Shown here: piece by piece, positions 11,093 through 21,831 of the stretch | Layout of the letters: each line of letters starts with the position of its first letter | Position numbering within the stretch: position 1 is the first letter of the stretch | Assembly (NCBI GenBank): GCA_021778115.1 | Contig: JAJYCS010000001.1 | Coordinates: forward strand, 1 to 64,000 | DNA: 64,000 bases | Reading direction: 5' to 3' | Origin: Deltaproteobacteria bacterium | Lineage (GTDB): Bacteria; Desulfobacterota; Desulfuromonadia; Geobacterales; Pseudopelobacteraceae | Notes under the pieces: generated by a model | Databases searched by the model: none | What the model was told of the DNA's origin: nothing | The model's input: the letters and a program-made list of their open reading frames with translations, nothing else | Program-made: the position numbers and the translations under genes

Positions 11093-11950
11093 ATGGGGAG
11101 CTACGCGGGCAGGCTGTTCAGTCTCCTCGACCGGGTAACCCCGTGGCGGGCCTTCCTCCTCTCCTGCGTCATGGTGGTGGGGATCGCCCTGCTTGACTAC
11201 CTGACCGGCGAATACTCCCTCGTCCCGCTCTATCTCCTGGCGATCTTCGTGAGCGCGTGGTCAGCCGGCGCTGCCGCCACGCTGGCGATATGGTTTATGA
11301 GCGCCTGTGGCAGCATGTTTGCCGACTCCTTTCAGCCGGTGAGCTATCCGGCGGTCCATTACTGGAACAGCGCTACCGAGGTGCTGGTGATGCTGCTGTT
11401 TGTCTTTCTGATCCTGGAGGTGCGGAGGCTCTATAACGCGGAACAGCTGCTGGCCCGCTCCGATCCCCTTACCGGGTTGCAGAACCGGCGCAGTTTCTTT
11501 GAGCAGCTCCGCCATGAGACGGAGGTCACCCGGCGCTACCGGCGCCCTTTGACGTTGGTCTATTGTGATCTCGACCGTTTCAAGCAGGTAAACGATTCCC
11601 TGGGGCATGAGGCCGGGGATCGGCTTTTGCTTGCGGTGGCAGCCACCCTGCGCAAGGGGCTGCGGGCCACGGATTACCAGGCCCGGCTCGGCGGGGACGA
11701 GTTTGCCCTCCTGCTGCCGGAGACCGGACCGGAAGCGGCACGCGAGGTGGTGGAGAAGGTGCGTCGCGACCTGATGGAGACTATGCGGCGGCACGGCTGG
11801 CCGGTAACCTTCAGCATGGGGGTGGTGACCATCCACGCCGTTGACCGTCCCCCGGAAGGGCTGCTGGGGGTAGCCGATGCGCTGATGTATCGCGTCAAGA
11901 CCGGCGGTAAGAATGCCGTCATCTATGAGGAGTATCCGTCACCATGCTGA
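11093..11950 (+). CDS. Diguanylate cyclase with N-terminal membrane domain
   Basis: DPLTGLQNRRSF, CDLDRFKQVNDSLGHEAGD, RATDYQARLGGDEF (I-site RATD plus GGDEF). Confidence 0.92.
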   Translation: MGSYAGRLFSLLDRVTPWRAFLLSCVMVVGIALLDYLTGEYSLVPLYLLAIFVSAWSAGAAATLAIWFMSACGSMFADSFQPVSYPAVHYWNSATEVLVMLLFVFLILEVRRLYNAEQLLARSDPLTGLQNRRSFFEQLRHETEVTRRYRRPLTLVYCDLDRFKQVNDSLGHEAGDRLLLAVAATLRKGLRATDYQARLGGDEFALLLPETGPEAAREVVEKVRRDLMETMRRHGWPVTFSMGVVTIHAVDRPPEGLLGVADALMYRVKTGGKNAVIYEEYPSPC

Positions 11951-13149
11951 CCTACGGCCTGATCCAGGAAGCGGCCGACCGCCTGAAGAAACGGGTCCGC
12001 CATACCGAGCTGATCGCCTCGCCCCCGTTCAGTGAACAGCTTGGGCATCCGGTCCTCTTCAAGTGTGAAAACCTCCAGAAGACCGGGGCCTTCAAGCTGC
12101 GGGGCGCCATGAACTTCATGACCGCCCATCCCCGCGGCAGCCTGGCCCAGGGGGTGACCGCCGCCTCGGCCGGCAACCACGCCCAGGGGGTCGCCTTCGG
12201 CGCCGACCTGCTGGGGATACCGGCCCGTATCTTCATGCCGGAGAGCACCCCTCCCCAGAAGGTGCAGGCCACCCGGGACCTGGGGGCCGAGGTGCTGCTG
12301 ACCGGGGCCAACTTCGACGAGTCCTTCGCCGCGGCCCAACAGGACAGTGCTCAGCACGGCACGGTCTTCATCCACCCCTTTGATGATCCGCTGGTGATGG
12401 CCGGCCAGGGGACCATCGGGCTGGAGATCCTGCGCCAGCTGCCCGAGGTTGATACCGTGATCGTGCCGATCGGCGGTGGAGGCCTGCTTGCCGGTATCGT
12501 CACCGCCATCAAGGAGACCCACCCCCAGGTACGGGTGGTGGGGGTGGAATCGGCGGCAGCCCCCTGCATGTACCGGGCGGTGCGGGATAACCGGATCAGT
12601 GAGGTCCCCTTGCGCTCGACCATCGCCGACGGCATCGCGGTGAAGAAGGCCGGTCAGGCCACCATGCCGATCATCCGGCGACTGGTGGATGATCTGGTGC
12701 TGGTGGAGGAGGAGGAGATCGCCCTGGCCATCGTGGCGTTGCTGGAACGGGGAAAGTTGCTGGTTGAAGGGGCCGGCGCGGTGCCCCTGGCCGCCTTGCT
12801 GAATCACCGGATCAAGGGGAATTTGGGGAGGACGGTCTGCCTCCTCTCCGGCGGCAACATCGATGTCCGGACCCTGGCGGTGGTGGTTGAGCGGGGACTT
12901 CTGGCGGCCAGCCGTTACCTGAAGCTGCGGATCGAGCTGGCCGATACCCCCGGTGCCCTGGCCTCCCTGGCCGCCGATCTGGCGGCGCTGCGGGCCAATA
13001 TCCACGACATCACCCACGACCGACGCACCAGGGGGGTGATGCTGGGGAGCACGGCCGTGTTGTTGCTGCTGGAGACCAGGGGACGGGATCATGCGGCGGA
13101 GATCGTGGCCGGCCTGCAACGACAGGGCTATCAGCTGGCCCAGGAATAA
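11944..13149 (+). CDS. ilvA: Threonine ammonia-lyase (threonine dehydratase) with ACT domain
   Basis: FKCENLQKTGAFKLRGAMNF PLP lysine motif, IGGGGLLAGI, C-terminal ACT domain. Confidence 0.92.
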   Translation: MLTYGLIQEAADRLKKRVRHTELIASPPFSEQLGHPVLFKCENLQKTGAFKLRGAMNFMTAHPRGSLAQGVTAASAGNHAQGVAFGADLLGIPARIFMPESTPPQKVQATRDLGAEVLLTGANFDESFAAAQQDSAQHGTVFIHPFDDPLVMAGQGTIGLEILRQLPEVDTVIVPIGGGGLLAGIVTAIKETHPQVRVVGVESAAAPCMYRAVRDNRISEVPLRSTIADGIAVKKAGQATMPIIRRLVDDLVLVEEEEIALAIVALLERGKLLVEGAGAVPLAALLNHRIKGNLGRTVCLLSGGNIDVRTLAVVVERGLLAASRYLKLRIELADTPGALASLAADLAALRANIHDITHDRRTRGVMLGSTAVLLLLETRGRDHAAEIVAGLQRQGYQLAQE

Positions 13150-13176
13150 CGGAGCGGATTGCGTGGTGGGTGTACG

Positions 13177-14184
13177 ATGCAGATACTGGTAACCGGCGCG
13201 GCCGGCTTCATCGGTTTTCACCTCTGTCAGCGCTTGCTGGACCGGGGTGAGCAGGTGATCGGCCTGGACAACCTGAACGACTACTACCCGGTGGCCCTGA
13301 AGGAGGCCCGTCTGGACCGGCTCCTCCAACGGCCGGACTTCCGTTTTGTCCGGGCGGGGCTGGAGGACCGGTCGGCGATGGAGGCCCTGTTCAGCGCCAA
13401 CCGGTTCCGTTGCGTGATCAACCTGGCGGCCCAGGCCGGGGTCCGCTACTCCCTGCAGAATCCCCACGCCTATCTGGAGAGCAACCTGGCCGGGTTCCTC
13501 AATATCCTTGAAGGATGCCGCAGGCAGGAGGTGGGGCACCTGGTCTACGCCTCTTCAAGCTCGGTCTATGGTGCAAACCGGGCCATGCCGTTCTCCACCC
13601 GGCATCCAGCCGATCACCCACTCTCGCTCTACGGTGCCACCAAGAAGGCCAATGAGGCCCTGGCTCACAGCTACGCCGCCATGTACGGTCTCCCCGCCAC
13701 CGGTCTGCGTTTTTTCACTGTCTACGGTCCCTGGGGACGCCCCGACATGGCCTACTTCTCCTTCACCCGGGCGATCCTGGAGGGGCGGCCGATCGACGTC
13801 TATAATCAGGGCCGGATGCAGCGGGATTTTACCTATATTGACGACATCGTGGAGGGGATCATACGGGTGGCCGACCGTCCGGCCGCTCCCGATCCGGCCT
13901 GGGATCCGGTCGCCCCCGATCCCGGCCGCAGCTGCGTTCCCTGGCGCCTCTACAACATCGGCAATCATCAGCCGGTGGAGCTGTTGCAGTTTATCGGGAT
14001 ACTGGAGGAGTGTCTGGGGAAAAAGGCGGTGAAGAACCTCCTGCCGCTGCAGGTGGGTGATGTCCCCGCCACCTGCGCCGATGTGGCGGATCTGATGGCC
14101 GACACCGGCTTCAGACCGGCCACCGGCATCGCCGATGGCCTTGCCCGTTTTGTGGCCTGGTACCGTGGGTATTATCGGGTCTGA
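13177..14184 (+). CDS. NAD-dependent epimerase, UDP-glucuronate 4-epimerase-like
   Basis: MQILVTGAAGFIGFHLCQRLL, ASSSSVYGANRAMPFS, SLYGATKKANE. Confidence 0.9.
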   Translation: MQILVTGAAGFIGFHLCQRLLDRGEQVIGLDNLNDYYPVALKEARLDRLLQRPDFRFVRAGLEDRSAMEALFSANRFRCVINLAAQAGVRYSLQNPHAYLESNLAGFLNILEGCRRQEVGHLVYASSSSVYGANRAMPFSTRHPADHPLSLYGATKKANEALAHSYAAMYGLPATGLRFFTVYGPWGRPDMAYFSFTRAILEGRPIDVYNQGRMQRDFTYIDDIVEGIIRVADRPAAPDPAWDPVAPDPGRSCVPWRLYNIGNHQPVELLQFIGILEECLGKKAVKNLLPLQVGDVPATCADVADLMADTGFRPATGIADGLARFVAWYRGYYRV

Positions 14185-14201
14185 GAGGGGTTGCGGCAGT
14201 C

Positions 14202-14720
14202 TCAGGGGGTGGCCAGCTGTTTTTTAACCAGGGCCTCGATAAGCTGGCCGGCATTGTCGGAGAAGCCCATGAACTGTTCCTGGACGATTCCCCGTTTGTC
14301 GATCAGGAACAGCACCGGCAGGGCGCGGATACCGTACGCATCCTGAATCCGGTTGCCGGCGCTGACGATCTGGTACGGGATCCGTTTCTCCTGGACAAAG
14401 GCCTTGAGGCTCCGCTCGCTCCCCTCATCCACGTTCATCCCGACGATCTGCAGCCCCTGTTTGCCGTACTTGCGGTACAGTCCGGCAAGGAACGGGATCG
14501 ATTCCCGGCAGGGGGGACACCAGGTGGCCCAGAAGTCCAGTATCACCACCGAACCTTTGAGGCCGGTGATGGAGAGGGGCTGCCCGGTGAGGGAGAAGAC
14601 CCTGAAGTCGGGGGCCGGCTGTCCCTTGCGGGGGATGGCCATGGCCGTGGCGGTGGTCATGAGAAGGGCTGCCGTGCAGAGTACGGCAGCCCGTTTCAGG
14701 CGTACGGCAAGGGACGGCAT
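14202..14720 (-). CDS. TlpA/ResA-family thiol-disulfide oxidoreductase
   Basis: Signal-like N-terminus, DFWATWCPPCRESIPFL. Confidence 0.9.
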   Translation of the reverse strand: MPSLAVRLKRAAVLCTAALLMTTATAMAIPRKGQPAPDFRVFSLTGQPLSITGLKGSVVILDFWATWCPPCRESIPFLAGLYRKYGKQGLQIVGMNVDEGSERSLKAFVQEKRIPYQIVSAGNRIQDAYGIRALPVLFLIDKRGIVQEQFMGFSDNAGQLIEALVKKQLATP

Positions 14721-14724
14721 CGGG

Positions 14725-15054
14725 TTAGAGCGCCTTGGCGATCAGGGCATCCAGCTGGGACTTGGGCACCGCCCCCACCACCTGGTCCAGGACAGCCCCG
14801 CCCTTGAACAGGATCAGGGTAGGGATGCCACGCACCCCGTATTTGCCGGGGGTTGCCGGGTTGTCGTCCACATTAACCTTGCCCACCTTTACCTTGCCGC
14901 TGTAATCGTCGGCCACGGCGTCAATAAGGGGAGCAATCGCCTTGCAGGGGGCGCACCAGGTAGCCCAGAAATCCACCAGCACCGGGATATCGGACTGCAG
15001 GACCTCACGGTCGAAATTGGCATCGGTAAAGGTCATCACTTTGTCGCTGGCCAT
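14725..15054 (-). CDS. trxA: Thioredoxin
   Basis: [34 protein letters not shown]. Confidence 0.93.
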   Translation of the reverse strand: MASDKVMTFTDANFDREVLQSDIPVLVDFWATWCAPCKAIAPLIDAVADDYSGKVKVGKVNVDDNPATPGKYGVRGIPTLILFKGGAVLDQVVGAVPKSQLDALIAKAL

Positions 15055-15146
15055 GAAACGCCTCCTTCTGACGATGTATTCAAGTTTTGGAATGATACTG
15101 CGGTGGATAATTTTTGCAAGTGGAAACTTTTCCTTAAGGAACTCTC

Positions 15147-15815
15147 ATGACCGCATTGAACCTGACTTTACAGGTTGAGCGCCGGCGGGCGGTGCTGGTG
15201 GGTGGGGGCGTCGTCGCGGCACGGAAGGGGGCGGTCCTGCGTCGTGCCGGCCTCTGTCTGACGGTGGTGGCGCCGCAGTTGCACCCCTCTCTCGCCGACT
15301 GGGTCACCGCAGGAGAGGTTGCGTGGCTCCCCCGTCCCTACCGGACCGATGACCTACAGGGGGCCTTCCTGGTAGTGGCGGCCACCGGTCTGCGGGAGGT
15401 GAACCGTCAGGTGGCCCTGGACGCCCATCGTTTGGGCCTGCTGGTCACGGTCGTCGACGCTCCCCGGGAGGGGAACTGCACCTTTCCGGCCATCCTGCAG
15501 CGGGGCGATCTGCAGGTGGCGGTCAGTACCGGCGGCCATCTTCCCCCCTTTGCCGCTGCGGTGCGTGATGAACTGGCCCAGGTGCTGGATGAGGTCTACG
15601 CCGAGGCCCTCGATCTGTTGACCCCGTACCGTGAAAAGCTGTTGACGCTGGGACAGGGTCACACGTACAATACCCACTTCATTAAAAAATTGCTGGCCGC
15701 CGGATTGCTGCAGCTCCTGCGACGTGGCGACCGGGTAGCCGCCGCCGCGCTGATCCGGCAGCACCTGTCCGGCACCGGGGACTCCCCCGATCCACTGCCG
15801 GAGGCCCGGCACTGA
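15147..15815 (+). CDS. Siroheme synthase N-terminal-like: precorrin-2 dehydrogenase / sirohydrochlorin ferrochelatase
   Basis: LTLQVERRRAVLVGGGVVAARKGAVLRRAGLCLTVVAP; TFPAILQRGDLQVAVSTGG. Confidence 0.88.
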   Translation: MTALNLTLQVERRRAVLVGGGVVAARKGAVLRRAGLCLTVVAPQLHPSLADWVTAGEVAWLPRPYRTDDLQGAFLVVAATGLREVNRQVALDAHRLGLLVTVVDAPREGNCTFPAILQRGDLQVAVSTGGHLPPFAAAVRDELAQVLDEVYAEALDLLTPYREKLLTLGQGHTYNTHFIKKLLAAGLLQLLRRGDRVAAAALIRQHLSGTGDSPDPLPEARH

Positions 15816-15825
15816 GGTTCTCCCG

Positions 15826-16644
15826 ATGATGATCCAGATCTCCTTTTACCTGACCATGGCGCTGTACGGTATCACCACCCTGCTGTACCTCGCCTGCCTC
15901 CTCCGTGCGGCCCCCTGCTGGGCCGTGGCGGCCCGTCGCCTGCTGATAGCCGGTTTTCTGACCCACTGTCTGGCCACCATCCATCGCTACATCGCCGCGG
16001 GGCACCTGCCGATCACCAATATGCATGAGTCCCTCTCCTTCTTCGCCCTCTCGCTGGTGGCGGCCTACCTCTATTTCGAGTTCCGCTTCAAGGTCTCCAC
16101 CCTGGGCTCCTTTGTCATGCCGGTGGCCCTGCTGATGATCATCGGCTCCAGCACCTTTCCCCAGGCCCTGCGTCCGCTCAACCCGGCCCTGGAGTCGGCC
16201 TGGATCTATTCCCACACCATTTTGGCCTTTGGCGCCTACGCCTTCTTTACCATCGCCTGTGGCGTGGCCGCCATGTACCTGATCCAGTCCCATTTTCTGA
16301 AGAAGAAACAGTTGGGGCCGCTCTTCAAGAAGCTCCCCTCCCTGGACACCCTGGACGAGATCGGCTACCGCTGTCTCTCCTTCGGCTTCCCGCTGCTAAC
16401 CCTGGCCATCATCACCGGCGCCATCTGGGCGGCTCAGGCCTGGGGGAGCTACTGGAGCTGGGACCCGAAAGAGACCTGGTCCCTCATCACCTGGTTCGTC
16501 TTCGCCGCTCTGTTGCACGGGCGGCTCACCACCGGCTGGCGCGGACGGCGGGCCGCCTGGCTCACCGTGGCCGGTTTTCTGATCATGCTCTTTACCTTCA
16601 TCGGGGTGAACCTCTGGATCCCCGGTCTGCACAGTTATAACTAA
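15826..16644 (+). CDS. ccsB: Cytochrome c biogenesis protein CcsA/CcsB (ResC)-type
   Basis: [23 protein letters not shown] tryptophan-rich heme-handling motif, multi-TM. Confidence 0.93.
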   Translation: MMIQISFYLTMALYGITTLLYLACLLRAAPCWAVAARRLLIAGFLTHCLATIHRYIAAGHLPITNMHESLSFFALSLVAAYLYFEFRFKVSTLGSFVMPVALLMIIGSSTFPQALRPLNPALESAWIYSHTILAFGAYAFFTIACGVAAMYLIQSHFLKKKQLGPLFKKLPSLDTLDEIGYRCLSFGFPLLTLAIITGAIWAAQAWGSYWSWDPKETWSLITWFVFAALLHGRLTTGWRGRRAAWLTVAGFLIMLFTFIGVNLWIPGLHSYN

Positions 16645-16657
16645 GGGACGGCGCACG

Positions 16658-17962
16658 ATGAACATTATCGTTGTCGGCCTCTCCCATAAAACCGCCTCGG
16701 TGGAGATACGAGAAAAGGTGGCCTTCTCCCCCAACAGCATCGAGCAGCCGCTTAAGGCCCTGCTCATGCTGGAAGGGATCGTTGAAGGGGTGATCGTCTC
16801 CACCTGCAACCGGGTGGAGATCTACGCCACCACCCGTGACATCGCCGGCGGTATCGGCCGGATCCGGCGGTTTCTGGCCGATTGGCACCACCTCCCCTTC
16901 GACCTCATCGAACCACACCTCTACAGCTACCACGGCGAGACGGCCATCCGCCACGTCTTCCGGGTGGCCTCCTCCCTGGACTCGATGGTGGTGGGGGAGC
17001 CCCAGATATTGGGGCAGATCAAGACCTCCTACGGCTATGCCGCCGAGTACGGCACCTCCGGCGTCATCCTGAACCGCTTCCTGCACAAGGCGTTCTCCGT
17101 GGCCAAGCGGGTCCGTACCGAGACCAGGATCGCCTCCTCGGCGGTCTCCGTCTCCTTTGCCGCGGTGGAGCTGGCCCGCAAGATCTTCGACAGCCTCTCG
17201 GACAAGACCGTGCTGCTGATCGGCGCCGGCGAGATGTGCGAGCTGGCGGCGCGCCACTTCCTCACCAACGGTGCCAAGGGGGTGCTGGTTACCAATAGGA
17301 CCTTCGCCAAGGCCCAGCGTCTGGCCGAGGAGTTCGCCGGTGAGGCGATCCCCTTTGAGGAGCTGTTCGACCACCTCCACAAGGCCGATATCATCCTCAC
17401 CTCCACCGGCGCCCCCCACTGCATCGTCGCCCCCAAGGACTTAAAGCCGGTGATCCAGCGGCGTCGGATGAAGCCGATGTTCTTCATCGACATTGCGGTG
17501 CCGCGGGACATCGATCCGGCGGTGAACGATCTGGACGCGGTCTACCTCTACGATCTGGACGACCTGCAACAGGTGGTGGCGGCCAATCTGGAGGGCCGCC
17601 GGCAGGAGGCGGAAAAGGCGGAGGCGATCATCGCCGAGGAGATCATCCAGTTCCACAAATGGGTGGCCACCCTGGAGGTGACCCCCACCATCGTGGCCCT
17701 GCGTAGGCAGTTTGACCATCTGCGCCATGCCGAGCTAGCCCGGACCCTGGTGGCCTGGAAGGATGCCCCGCCGGATGCCGAGAAGCGGCTTGAGGCGTTG
17801 ACGGCGGCCCTGGTGAACAAGATCCTGCATCACCCCACCGTGGCCTTGAAAAAAGGCGGCCAGGGGAACCGCACCGATCTCTATCTTGATGCCCTGCGGG
17901 CCCTGTTCGACCTTGAGACGCCGGCTCCGGTGGATGACGATGCGGCCGATACGGAGGAGTAG
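16658..17962 (+). CDS. hemA: Glutamyl-tRNA reductase
   Basis: [45 protein letters not shown]. Confidence 0.96.
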   Translation: MNIIVVGLSHKTASVEIREKVAFSPNSIEQPLKALLMLEGIVEGVIVSTCNRVEIYATTRDIAGGIGRIRRFLADWHHLPFDLIEPHLYSYHGETAIRHVFRVASSLDSMVVGEPQILGQIKTSYGYAAEYGTSGVILNRFLHKAFSVAKRVRTETRIASSAVSVSFAAVELARKIFDSLSDKTVLLIGAGEMCELAARHFLTNGAKGVLVTNRTFAKAQRLAEEFAGEAIPFEELFDHLHKADIILTSTGAPHCIVAPKDLKPVIQRRRMKPMFFIDIAVPRDIDPAVNDLDAVYLYDLDDLQQVVAANLEGRRQEAEKAEAIIAEEIIQFHKWVATLEVTPTIVALRRQFDHLRHAELARTLVAWKDAPPDAEKRLEALTAALVNKILHHPTVALKKGGQGNRTDLYLDALRALFDLETPAPVDDDAADTEE

Positions 17963-18027
17963 CCGGATGCCGGACGCCGCTCGTCCGACCGTTTGCCGCC
18001 TGCCGGGCAGGGGATAGGGGCTCCGAC

Positions 18028-18978
18028 ATGGAACAGCGTCCCACCATCTTGATCATCGACGACACCCCGATCAATATCCGGATACTCTCCGAGCTCCTGA
18101 TGGACCGTTGTGAGGTCATCTTCGCCGCCAGCGGCCGGGAAGGGCTCGAGCGGGCCATGACCGCCCGTCCCGACCTGATCCTACTGGACATCATGATGCC
18201 CGGGATGGACGGTTACGAGGTCTGCCGCCGTCTCAAGGCGGAGCCCGCCACCCAGGATATCCCAGTGATCTTCGTCACCGCCCTGGGTGCGGAGGCGGAC
18301 GAGGCGCGGGGGCTGCAGGCCGGGGCCATCGACTACATCACCAAACCGATCAGCCCGGCCATCGTCAGGATGCGGGTTCATAACCACCTGGAGCTGAAGC
18401 GGCACCGGGACCTGCTGGCGGAGATGGCGACCCTGGATGGGCTGACCGGCATCGCCAACCGGCGACGGTTTGATGAGCTGCTGCAGCTGGAGTGGCATCG
18501 AGCCCGGCGCACCGGCCACCCGTTGTCGCTGTTGATGATCGACATCGACCATTTCAAGCGGTACAACGACCGCTACGGTCATCTGCAGGGGGATGACTGT
18601 CTGCGGGCCGTGGCGCAGGCCCTCTGCCGGGCGATGCAGCGGGGGGGCGATCTGGTTGCCCGCTATGGCGGCGAGGAGTTCGTCTGCATCCTGGCCGAGA
18701 CCGATGCCGCAGGGGCACAGGCTGTTGCCGAGCGTCTGCTGGCCCAGGTGGCGGCCCTGCAGATACCCCATGAGGACTCGCCGGTGGCGCCGCAGGTGAC
18801 CATCAGCATCGGCTACTGCACCGCCACCAGTCTCTCGGGGCATACCTGGCAACAACTGGTCAGCTGCGCCGACCGCAACCTGTACCAGGCCAAACAGGCC
18901 GGCCGCAACCGCGTCGCGGTCTGCGATCTGGCCCATTGCAATCTCTTATCCTGTGATGAAACGGAGCAGAACCCATGA
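18028..18978 (+). CDS. PleD-like response regulator diguanylate cyclase (REC-GGDEF)
   Basis: LIIDDTPINIRILSELL, LLDIMMPGMDGYEVCRRL, RGGDLVARYGGEEF. Confidence 0.93.
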   Translation: MEQRPTILIIDDTPINIRILSELLMDRCEVIFAASGREGLERAMTARPDLILLDIMMPGMDGYEVCRRLKAEPATQDIPVIFVTALGAEADEARGLQAGAIDYITKPISPAIVRMRVHNHLELKRHRDLLAEMATLDGLTGIANRRRFDELLQLEWHRARRTGHPLSLLMIDIDHFKRYNDRYGHLQGDDCLRAVAQALCRAMQRGGDLVARYGGEEFVCILAETDAAGAQAVAERLLAQVAALQIPHEDSPVAPQVTISIGYCTATSLSGHTWQQLVSCADRNLYQAKQAGRNRVAVCDLAHCNLLSCDETEQNP

Positions 18979-19913
18979 CCGTACAACGTCTTCGCATCGG
19001 TACCCGGGCCAGCCAGCTGGCCCTCTGGCAGGCCAACTGGACCAAGGCGCAACTGGAGCAGCGCTATCCCGGCATAACGGTGGAGCTGGTTAAGATCAAG
19101 ACCATGGGGGACAAGATACTTGATGTGCCGCTGGCCCAGGTGGGGGGAAAGGGGCTCTTCGTCAAGGAGATCGAGGAGGCGATGCTGCGGGGGGAGATCG
19201 ACCTGGCGGTGCACAGTATGAAGGACGTCCCCACCGAGTTTCCGGACGGGCTGGGGCTGGTGGTGACCACCGAGCGGGAGGACCCACGGGACGCCTTCAT
19301 CGCTGACGGGATCACCTTCAGCCAGCTGCGGCAGGGGGCCCGGATCGGCACGAGCGCCTTGCGGCGTCAGGCCCAGCTCTTACAGGCCCGCCCCGACCTG
19401 GAGATGGTCATTATCCGCGGTAATGTGGAGACCCGGATCCGCAAACTGAAGGAAGACAATCTGGATGCGGTGATCCTGGCCGCTGCCGGCCTGAAGCGAC
19501 TGGGATTCACCGATGTCATCAGCGAACTGTTGCCCACCGACTTCTCCATCCCGGCCATCGGCCAGGGGGCGTTGGGGCTTGAGTGTCGTCTGGACGATCA
19601 GGCTACCATCGAGGCGCTGGCCTTTCTGAACCATGCTGAGACCGCGGCGGCGGTGGCCGCCGAGCGGGCCCTGCTCAAACGGTGTGAAGGGGGATGCCAG
19701 GTGCCGATTGCGGCCCATGGCGCAGTCCACGGCGCTATTCTGACCCTTGTTGGGTTCATCGCCTCGGTGGATGGCCGGCAGACCGTGCGGGATAGCATGA
19801 CTGGCGCCGTGGGCGACGCCGTCACGCTGGGGCGCGACCTTGCCGACCGGCTGCTGGCCGCCGGCGGACGCAGGATACTTGAGGATGTCTACCAGCGTGA
19901 ACTGGGCGCCTGA
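18975..19913 (+). CDS. hemC: Hydroxymethylbilane synthase (porphobilinogen deaminase)
   Basis: LRIGTRASQLALWQANW; ALLKRCEGGCQVPIAAH cofactor cysteine motif. Confidence 0.96.
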   Translation: MTVQRLRIGTRASQLALWQANWTKAQLEQRYPGITVELVKIKTMGDKILDVPLAQVGGKGLFVKEIEEAMLRGEIDLAVHSMKDVPTEFPDGLGLVVTTEREDPRDAFIADGITFSQLRQGARIGTSALRRQAQLLQARPDLEMVIIRGNVETRIRKLKEDNLDAVILAAAGLKRLGFTDVISELLPTDFSIPAIGQGALGLECRLDDQATIEALAFLNHAETAAAVAAERALLKRCEGGCQVPIAAHGAVHGAILTLVGFIASVDGRQTVRDSMTGAVGDAVTLGRDLADRLLAAGGRRILEDVYQRELGA

Positions 19914-21438
19914 TCAGCACAGCGGTATGGTCTACCTGGTGGGGGCGGGCCCGGGGGATCCCGGGCTCGTCACCGTTCGGGGGGTCGCCTGCCTTGAGCG
20001 GGCCCAGGTGGTGATCTACGACTACCTGGCAAACCCCACACTGCTGGGGTATGCCCCGGCCGGTGCGGAACTGATCTACGCCGGCAAGATCGGCGGCCGC
20101 CACAACCAGGATCAGGGGGAGATCAACCGTCTCTTGATCGACCGGGCCCGCCTCGGCAGGCGAGTGGTGCGGCTTAAGGGGGGTGACCCGTTTGTCTTCG
20201 GCCGTGGGGGCGAGGAGTGCCAGGCCCTGGCCGCAGCCGGCATCCCGTTCGAGGTAGTGCCGGGGGTGACGGCTGCCGTGGGGGCGGCGGCAACGGCGGG
20301 TATCCCCCTGACCCATCGCGGCTACACCCCTTCCGTGGCCTTTGTCACCGGTCATGAGGAGGAGGGGAAGGCGGAATCTGCCATCGACTGGCCACGGCTT
20401 TCCACCGGCGGCGGCACCATCGTCTTTTACATGGGGATGACCCACCTGCGCCACAACATGGCCCAGCTGGTGGCCCACGGCCGGGCGCCCCGGACGCCGG
20501 TGGCCCTGATCCGCTGGGGCACCACTCCGCAACAGCAGGTGTTGACCGGCACCCTGGCCGACATCGCCGATCGGGCAGCCGCCGCCGGTTTCAAACCGCC
20601 GGCCCTGATTGTCGTGGGTGAGGTGGTGGGACTGCGGGACCAGCTGGCCTGGTTCGACCGTCGCCCCCTGTTCGGCAGGCGGATCATGATCACCCGGGCC
20701 GCCGATCAGGTCGGCGAGTTTTCCCGGATGCTGACGGAGCGGGGAGCGGCGGTTGTTGAATGCCCCACCATCACGCTGGTCCCCCCTGATGCGTGGGATG
20801 AGATTGATGCCGCCATTGACGAGCTTGCCGCCTATGACTGGCTGATCCTGACCTCGGCCAACGGGGTGCGGTTCTTCTTTAACCGGCTGCGGGAACTGGG
20901 CAGAGACAGCCGCAGCCTGGGGCGTTGCAAGGTCTGCGTGGTAGGACCGAAGACGGCGGAGCAGCTGCAGGGGCAGGGTATCGTGCCGGACTTGCTGCCT
21001 GAAGAGTTCACCGCCGAGGGGGTTGCGGCGGCCTTCAGCCGGATCGGTATCGCCGGGCAGCGTCTGCTGTTTCCCCGGGCCGACGGGGCCCGGGAGGTGA
21101 TCATGACGGAGCTGACCCGGCTGGGGGCCACGGTGCACGCGCCGGTGGTCTACGGCAACCGGCTGCCCCAGGCGTTGCCGGAGGGGGTCGTTGAAGCGCT
21201 GGAACAGCGGCGGCTGGAGGTGATCACCTTCAGCGCCTCGTCCACGGCGCGTAACCTGGCCACCCTGGTGGGGGGCGCCGGACGCCTGGTCGATCTGCTG
21301 GACGGCGTGGTGGTGGCCTCCATCGGGCCGATCACCTCCGCCACCTGCCGGGAGCTGGGGCTCTCCGTGACCGTGGAGCCGGGACGCGCGACCCTCGCCG
21401 ATCTGGTGACGGCGTTGGAACGGTATTTCACCCGCTAA
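19885..21438 (+). CDS. Fused uroporphyrinogen-III C-methyltransferase / uroporphyrinogen-III synthase (CobA-HemD)
   Basis: MVYLVGAGPGDPGLVTVRG (SUMT) then RRIMITRAADQVGEFSRML (HemD); start ambiguous (19840, 19885 or 19927). Confidence 0.9.
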   Translation: MSTSVNWAPDQHSGMVYLVGAGPGDPGLVTVRGVACLERAQVVIYDYLANPTLLGYAPAGAELIYAGKIGGRHNQDQGEINRLLIDRARLGRRVVRLKGGDPFVFGRGGEECQALAAAGIPFEVVPGVTAAVGAAATAGIPLTHRGYTPSVAFVTGHEEEGKAESAIDWPRLSTGGGTIVFYMGMTHLRHNMAQLVAHGRAPRTPVALIRWGTTPQQQVLTGTLADIADRAAAAGFKPPALIVVGEVVGLRDQLAWFDRRPLFGRRIMITRAADQVGEFSRMLTERGAAVVECPTITLVPPDAWDEIDAAIDELAAYDWLILTSANGVRFFFNRLRELGRDSRSLGRCKVCVVGPKTAEQLQGQGIVPDLLPEEFTAEGVAAAFSRIGIAGQRLLFPRADGAREVIMTELTRLGATVHAPVVYGNRLPQALPEGVVEALEQRRLEVITFSASSTARNLATLVGGAGRLVDLLDGVVVASIGPITSATCRELGLSVTVEPGRATLADLVTALERYFTR

Positions 21439-21459
21439 GCAGTCTCCCCATCCAAACGG

Positions 21460-21493
21460 GAAGGCCCCGCCGGTATTCCCGACGGGGCCTTCT
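21460..21493. terminator. Bidirectional intrinsic-terminator-like hairpin between cobA-hemD and flgM
   Basis: GAAGGCCCCG-CCGGTATTCCCGA-CGGGGCCTTC perfect stem. Confidence 0.7.
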
Positions 21494-21523
21494 GCGCATC
21501 ACGGCGGTCTGCCCGGCCGGGTG

Positions 21524-21808
21524 TCACTCCTTGAGCAGTTGGAGCATCTTGCCGGCCACATCCTGTCCGCTTATGTTGTAACTCCCCTGGGCCAGCTGGT
21601 CCTTTACCTGGTTGACCTTGTCCCAACGGACCTCACCGTTTGAGGGGGCCACATCGGCCACCTTGGCCATCAGGTCGGAGAGCTGGACATGAAAGGCGCT
21701 CTGGCTCCCCTGGCTGTCGCTGCTGGAGCGGCTCTTTTCCGTTGTCGCAGGACGCAGTACCGGCTGCACACCAAAGATCATCGCCTGTTGCCCGGTATCA
21801 ATTCGCAT
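21524..21808 (-). CDS. flgM: Anti-sigma-28 factor FlgM
   Basis: MRIDTGQQ... VRWDKVNQVKDQLAQGSYNISGQDVAGKMLQLL. Confidence 0.85.
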   Translation of the reverse strand: MRIDTGQQAMIFGVQPVLRPATTEKSRSSSDSQGSQSAFHVQLSDLMAKVADVAPSNGEVRWDKVNQVKDQLAQGSYNISGQDVAGKMLQLLKE

Positions 21809-21831
21809 GGCATCTCCCTCCATTACTCCTT

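Noticed and set aside
11923-13539. 538-aa minus-strand ORF
   Set aside because: Shadow of the threonine ammonia-lyase and epimerase coding regions.
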